From Oscheius onirici (taxonomy: Eukaryota > Nematoda > Chromadorea > Rhabditida > Rhabditidae), in contig OW051473.1 in NCBI GenBank assembly GCA_932521025.1, forward strand, positions 434,001 to 498,000: 64,000 nucleotides of DNA, read 5' to 3'. A program made the translations under genes and the position numbers. Every line of letters begins with the position of its first letter. Positions within the stretch are counted from its first letter, which is position 1. Positions 59,092 through 64,000 of the stretch are shown here, piece after piece. Under the pieces are notes generated by a model. It had not been told where the DNA came from. It saw only the letters and a list, made by a program, of their open reading frames with translations, and did not search any database.

Positions 59092-61359
59092 CTAAAATTG
59101 TGTTTCCATTTGTACAACATTATTCAAATGATGGCTGCTGTGTTCAGCAGCTTCCATCATCAAGGCAGAGGTATGAAATCTAGGATATTCAATTGGAAAA
59201 GTAGTTACAATCTAACCTGAAAAACAGACATGCGGGAGCAAGACTTCCAACAATGTTAAACCAGAGCAGTTTCTTGCTTTCGTCCTCGGCAGAAGGACAG
59301 TAACGATCAAGCTAAATTTTTCTATAAATCCCAATTTTGTGGAACGTAACCTCCCCAGCTTCGAAAAGATTCAACATGAACATAGTCAAATTAACTACAA
59401 CGAGGCATAGAGCAGCCTAAATTTTATTTTTCTTTTATTTCACCACTTATGCCTTATATCCTTCGGTTCTTTTCGAGAAATCGACGTAGAGAATGAGTCC
59501 GGCCTGGAAAAATGACTGCGCCTAAACTTTGAGATAACAGCATCCAATTTCGCCTTACCAGGCTGATAAGAGCCGTAATAATTTCGACTCCGGTCGTGAA
59601 AGAAAAGCCACTGTAAAAATTGAAAATAGAGGTGATTAATGAAGCAGAGGCATAGAAGAACATAACAGAATATCCGAAGTAGAAGAAGTAGCGATCCAAA
59701 CGGTTTGAAGTACTGTTTTCTTTAAGTACCGAATGAGTGCTCTGAACATAAAATATCAAATTATGTGTTGAGTTTTTTTGTGATTTTGGCTGGTTATATA
59801 ACTTTTGTTTAGGTATTTACATCTTTTCCTAATAGAACAGCACAACTGACCGGGTCATTCCAGAAGAGAAACCATGCTGGAGCTACTATGCCAAGCAAAA
59901 CTTCAACGACAAAGAACAGAAGGAGATAGGCAGTCATTCTCAGTCCAGAACTCTCGATCGGACATTTGTCGTGTATATCGAAGGTTATTTCGATGGTGCA
60001 AAAGAGGGCTATGGATATAACTGCAATTATAATTTTCTGTAGATCTCTTATTTCTGCTTAATAGATTAAGTTTCCGTTTTTAAAAACTCACCAATCAGGA
60101 GACATACAACCACATTCTTTCTTTTATTTCTCCTTTTAACCAAAAACATTCTATTGATTGTTGGACTCATTGTTGGAACAACTTCATCCAATTGAATCTG
60201 GCTCGGCAGTGCTATCACTTCCACGGAGTTATTAATCGGCTCTCCCGTTCTGTTCAAAGGACTGCTCATTTGGTTGTTCTCTTCATCTTCTGTCTCCAAT
60301 CGGCCGACCTCGCAAATACAAGCCAATAGAATAACAACTGCCACGATCATGAATTCCACATTCATGGCATAGACTTGTTTGATACGACAATTGAATCCTG
60401 TACATGGTTTATGGTTTGTTCCACTGAAAACGACATGAAGAGTTTTATGAGATCTCACTGTATATCATCATAGATGTGATTTTCCTCTTTAATGATATGC
60501 CAAACCAAGGACACTAGGGTTCCAGCACACATATGGGAGAGAAAGAAAATGTGACGGATGGATTCTCTGGGAATCTGAAAATATAAATTAATAGAGAATC
60601 AGAGAAATAAAAATAGACAAACTCACAAAATGATTAAAACAAATAGCTAGTCCTACGCCAAAAATATGAAAGAGTCCAAGAACGTGGTGGGATAAAGATC
60701 TGAACACTTTGTATGCATAACGTTGAATCTCACTTGACAGAACATTTTGTTTCCAGTAGTTTAGGGTTGTTTTTATTGAATATTCTGCAGCCAAAAAATA
60801 CATAGAACCAACCCAGAAAAAGAGCAAATGCGCACACGGATCCGGCCATTATTCGAACAAAGACGCTTCCATGAGGTCTGTATACTATTATCTCATGACC
60901 TTTAAATTTCTAAAATATTTAAATGGGTATGTGTAAGCACTCTCTACCTTGTACATAAATCCGAAGACTGTGAAGGAGCAATAAATTACGGTTGGAAGGT
61001 ACATTGTCGTTCGGATGAGCATACCGTAAAGACTTGGTGATTCAACAATTCCGTAAATAGTGGCATCTCGGATCATGACCATAATGGCAATTGCAACAGT
61101 TAGTGCTACTTGTAATGGCGCTATTTTTTGGTAGGGACGACCATTTTGGTTTGTGAAATCGTACACAGACCTGAAAGTATATTTGTTTTTGTTTGTGTTC
61201 CGCATTCCTCTTAATCATCAATGTTAACACCTTGGTCACTATCACTTGTGTCAACACAAATGGTAAAAACTGCACCTTTTCAGCCCACCACTTGTCTTGT
61301 TCTTTGTCTTTTTCGGAGATACCATGTGTTCGGGGTTTTTTTTCAAAAGGAACAGTCAT
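59092..61359 (-). CDS. otpl: Otopetrin-like proton channel
   Basis: Divergent otopetrin, a multi-pass plasma-membrane proton channel. From the N-terminus: MTVPFEKKPRTHGISEKDKE, helix LQVALTVAIAIMVMIRDATI, helix YLPTVIYCSFTVFGFMYK, VRIMAGSVCAFALFLGWFYV, LSHHVLGLFHIFGVGLAICF, HIFFLSHMCAGTLVSLVWHI, MNVEFMIVAVVILLACICEV, a long hydrophilic loop (about 60100-60310), then a helix pair near 60010-59840, DRYFFYFGYSVMFFYASASL, and the diagnostic C-terminal half: ITALISLSFFQAGLILYVDF, AALCLVVVNLTMFMLNLFEA, then ESKKLLWFNIVGSLAPACLF and FFRFHTSALMMEAAEH before TAG at 59092-59094. FxRFHxSxxxxE is the otopetrin ending. An upstream exon with its own ATG at 61581 (MSETSEDLREPSFYERAL) could supply an alternative N-terminus. 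Some middle splice junctions are approximate. Confidence 0.75.
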
Positions 61360-61994
61360 GCTTTTCAGTTAGAATAGTTTGTCAGCAGAAAACAGGCCTG
61401 TTGACTGAACGAAAAACGTTCAGATTATTAGAAGTGGGGTATGGTTTCTGATTGGCCTCTATCCAACTTTGCAAAGAAAAATGTCTTGCCTTATGAAATA
61501 GCAAGGTTGAGAATAATATAAGCGAATTAATGCACGTTCGTAGAAACTTGGTTCACGTAGATCCTCACTGGTTTCTGACATTTCAACTGAAAAGATAAAA
61601 GAAGGGAGGAATCACGAAATAGGTCAGGACTTAGAGTGTTCAAGGGAAAAGGATGAAAACATATTTGCTCACATTGTTGTCGGTAATGCAGGGGGAAGCG
61701 CGCCCAGAAGAATGCAAGGGCGGCCCAAAACTTTTGTAAAGACAACCTGCGAATCGTTTCCATATTCCTTTAAAAGATGAATTTCGGAAATAGATGTTTT
61801 TTTGGCTTGAAGTCAGGGAAAAATGAGTTCGTCTTATTTATTCGCGGTGATCTACGGGAGTTCCGTGTGGCGAATGTACGCTTCTTCTAGCGGTAGATGT
61901 GGGTGGAGGGTTACGATCCGAGCTTCTCCAGTGCTAGTTGGACCGGGACAGGCTAGGCTGGCAAGAGATGCCAGGGTAGACTACCTTCAGGTAC

Positions 61995-62064
61995 TATCAT
62001 CCGGGATTGAACTTGCGATCGTTTCCTTTATAAACTGTTATCCTATCCACTTGACTATCCGGGC
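61995..62064 (-). repeat. tRNA-like element, possible tRNA-derived SINE head
   Basis: On the minus strand: GCCCGGATAGTCAAGTGGAT, with an A-box-like TAGTCAAGTGG and, at normal distance, a B-box-like AGTTCAATCC. The acceptor and T stems do not pair well, so this is not a functional tRNA. A GC-rich stretch continues to about 61860. A second isolated B-box-like word (GGGTTCGATT) is on the plus strand at 62191-62201. Confidence 0.35.
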
Positions 62065-62261
62065 CCCAATATTTGTCTTTTACAAACAGGATAAAGAAAA
62101 ACAGTTTCTAATCCATCTCACTACTACTAAAGCGCAACGGTGTCTGTCCTATTGTCACCCTAACGCGTAAGAGTTTGGACGCCGAGACACCCGGGTTCGA
62201 TTTTTTTTCGAAAATTGGTTGACCAAAGTAAATGTTTTATTTATCTAACATAGACATTAAC

Positions 62262-64000
62262 TCAATCATAATATTCACAACCATCCACACACTTTTCACA
62301 AAATTCTCCAAAATATCCCGGCTGGCAAACGCAGTATCCTCCTAAAACAGTAGTGCCACCGTGGTAACAAATTCGCTGATCACAATAGTCTCCACTCGAG
62401 TGAGGATTGCAAGAACACTGTCCGTACAACAAGCGCTGCCCATGCACGCAAGTTTGTTTGTCCTCTGTAAATGTTGATAGAGTTTCTGTCATTTTTTAAT
62501 AAATACCATTATAGGAGGGCATCGTAAAGAAAAATGTGCGCTGAAACTTAAACCCATAGTTGTCTTCTCCCGTCACAATTAACTTTTGTTGAGTCGTCAA
62601 GCTCATCTGAAAAAAGGTATAAACTTTGCATCAAAGCGTAAGGTAAGGATTAAACGAAAAGTGTTTTTGTTTCAAGCAGAAACTGCTACAATTTGGTTGC
62701 AAAGTGAATCTAGTCTCACTTCAAAAAGATCGGACAGAAACTGATAGGAACAGAGTCCAATCTTCTGCACAATAGGGACGTTTGCATTCAAAACTGAATC
62801 AGTCCACGGAGCTGTGAAATTAGCTTGATGGACAGAAAGAGAGGTGAGAGAAGAATTGTTATTGGTGTTGTTAGCGCTATCAGCCAGCTTGAATCCTACA
62901 TAAGTCATCGGTTTAGTATCTGAAAAAAACGGGTTTAAGACATAGGAGTGATTCAAAATTGCCTGAGAACGATGAAAATGGTCCGTAATTCAAAATGTCT
63001 TGCATCGGATCAGCTGTGAACCCAGGAGTGACTCTCAGTGCTGAGACTGATCTGATCTGTACAGTACAACTTCCCGTCGTTGATTGAACCTTTAGTTTCC
63101 AAAGACCGCCATCTTCCTGACCTGATCTTTTAACTGAACCGAGACTGTTTTTTGTCCTCTCGATAACCTACTGTACTGAACAATCAAAGATGAAGTGTCG
63201 TTAAGAAGAGTAGTGACTCGACTTGGAGAAGAACCAGCAGGTGAAGTGAGTTGCACCTGGCCAGGAACATTGACATCGATTCCGGTCACGTCAACCACAA
63301 TAGAGAAAAAGTTTTCTTCTAACGGGAAAGTTATATCCAGTCCGATAGAACAATCCTGAAAATTTACGAATGGATGAATGGTGATTATTTTGGAGAACGA
63401 AGAAAAAAACTCACCTGAGCTCCACTATGAACTACCAACTCATTTTCATCGGGGATAGTTGACAAAAAGTCAGACATCTAAAAATGGTTAAGTTTACAGA
63501 CGCTCAATTAAAACCTGTAAAACTGCTGACTGTCTCATGGGAATTACTCGACCACCGGATTGTCTGGCCATCGTGGTGAGATCGTTAATACTTGAAGGAA
63601 TCTGCGGATAGGAAACGCTTTCTGGAGTCCAGAAGATGTTGATCTGAAGATGGTAAAATTAATTTGGTAAAAAAACAAGCTGAATTCACCTGACTGAGAA
63701 GAGTTTGTCGCAGGAAAATGTTTGAAATTGGTGGTGCTGGAATGGGATCAGTGCCAGTAAAGACAAAGATCAAGCCGGGAGCCATGGTCAGAAGCTTGTA
63801 AGCTTCGTTTATAGCTTCAACAGTCTTTGTTTTATTCGCCTTCGGTCCTTTAACACGTAAGAGTGTCTGGAACTTTGGCACAAACTCTTTGCCGTTGGTA
63901 GTAATGACGTTTTTAACAGCTTAACACGAGTTTAAAAAAGGGTAAAAACTAACTATTTTCGTCAAAAGTTATTAGAGTGAACATTGTCGGTCCAGAGATG
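62262..64000 (-). CDS. Secreted VWA and EGF domain protein, 5' part outside window
   Basis: The visible part enters at 64000 in a VWA-type domain (GPTMFTLITFDEN; AINEAYKLLTMAPGLIFVFT; INIFWTPESVSYPQIP; LTTMARQSGGRVIPM), continues through beta-rich segments (DCSIGLDITFPLEENFFSIV; VDVTGIDVNVPGQVQLTSPA) and ends with two EGF-like repeats (CVHGQRLLYGQCSCNP; YCVCQPGYFGEFCEKCVDG) and TGA at 62262-62264. The layout resembles nematode IRG-7/hemicentin-like extracellular proteins, which act in the gut or matrix. Without the N-terminal half the exact family is open. About eight introns with GT-AG ends. Confidence 0.7.

Noticed and set aside
61823-62170. 115-codon ORF upstream of the VWA/EGF gene
   Set aside because: Coincides with the GC-rich tRNA-like repeat and has no recognisable protein features.

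Overview
The window reads as nuclear DNA of a nematode, most likely a rhabditid relative of Caenorhabditis. Introns are short with (T)TTTCAG/TTTTAG acceptors. The genes include a nematode-type DUF273 glycosyltransferase, a SAX-3/Robo receptor, a divergent otopetrin, a serpentine 7TM receptor and several small secreted nematode-type proteins. All gene models below were spliced by eye from exon reading frames and splice sites, so boundaries of weak exons are approximate.

Layout. 1-6763 (+): 3' part of a Robo/sax-3 axon-guidance receptor. 7517-9154 (+): DUF273 glycosyltransferase. 9383-10069 (-): small secreted orphan. 11778-14372 (+): membrane GT2 glycosyltransferase. 14542-18702 (-): SLC26/SulP anion transporter, whose 1.6 kb intron carries a phospholipase-A2-like secreted gene on the other strand (16049-16727). 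19115-19896 (-): Ser-rich, probably GPI-anchored protein (weak model). 20238-22501 (-): PRPP-synthetase-associated protein. 23824-24358 (-): Cys-rich Ly6-like fragment. 24.4-27.4 kb: long upstream region of the myosin. 27436-37222 (+): non-muscle myosin II heavy chain, with an in-frame 21-nt loop-1 microexon, a 0.7 kb palindromic TTAA element in one intron and a hAT-type MITE in another. 37838-39445 (-): secreted orphan with a duplicated exon/intron border. 40073-40316 (-): 68-residue secreted Cys-rich peptide. 41428-42227 (-): small charged coiled-coil protein. 42.2-50.4 kb: gene-poor, with four identical tRNA-Glu(CUC) genes sharing copied 5' flanks. 50392-55434 (+): group-II-like metabotropic glutamate receptor. 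56002-57231 (+): serpentine 7TM receptor. 57429-58941: complete-looking Tc1-type transposon with Sleeping Beauty-like IR/DR ends. 59092-61359 (-): otopetrin-like proton channel. 62262-64000 (-): VWA/EGF secreted protein, 5' end outside the window.

No operon or shared pathway is evident. Several genes act at the cell surface or in signalling (Robo, mGluR, 7TM receptor, otopetrin, SulP), and several small secreted proteins lie between them. The most unusual points are the opposite-strand nested PLA2-like gene, the loop-1 microexon, the three mobile elements with readable target-site duplications or ends, the tRNA-Glu amplicons with an orphan flank copy, and the short secreted peptide genes that simple ORF scanning misses.
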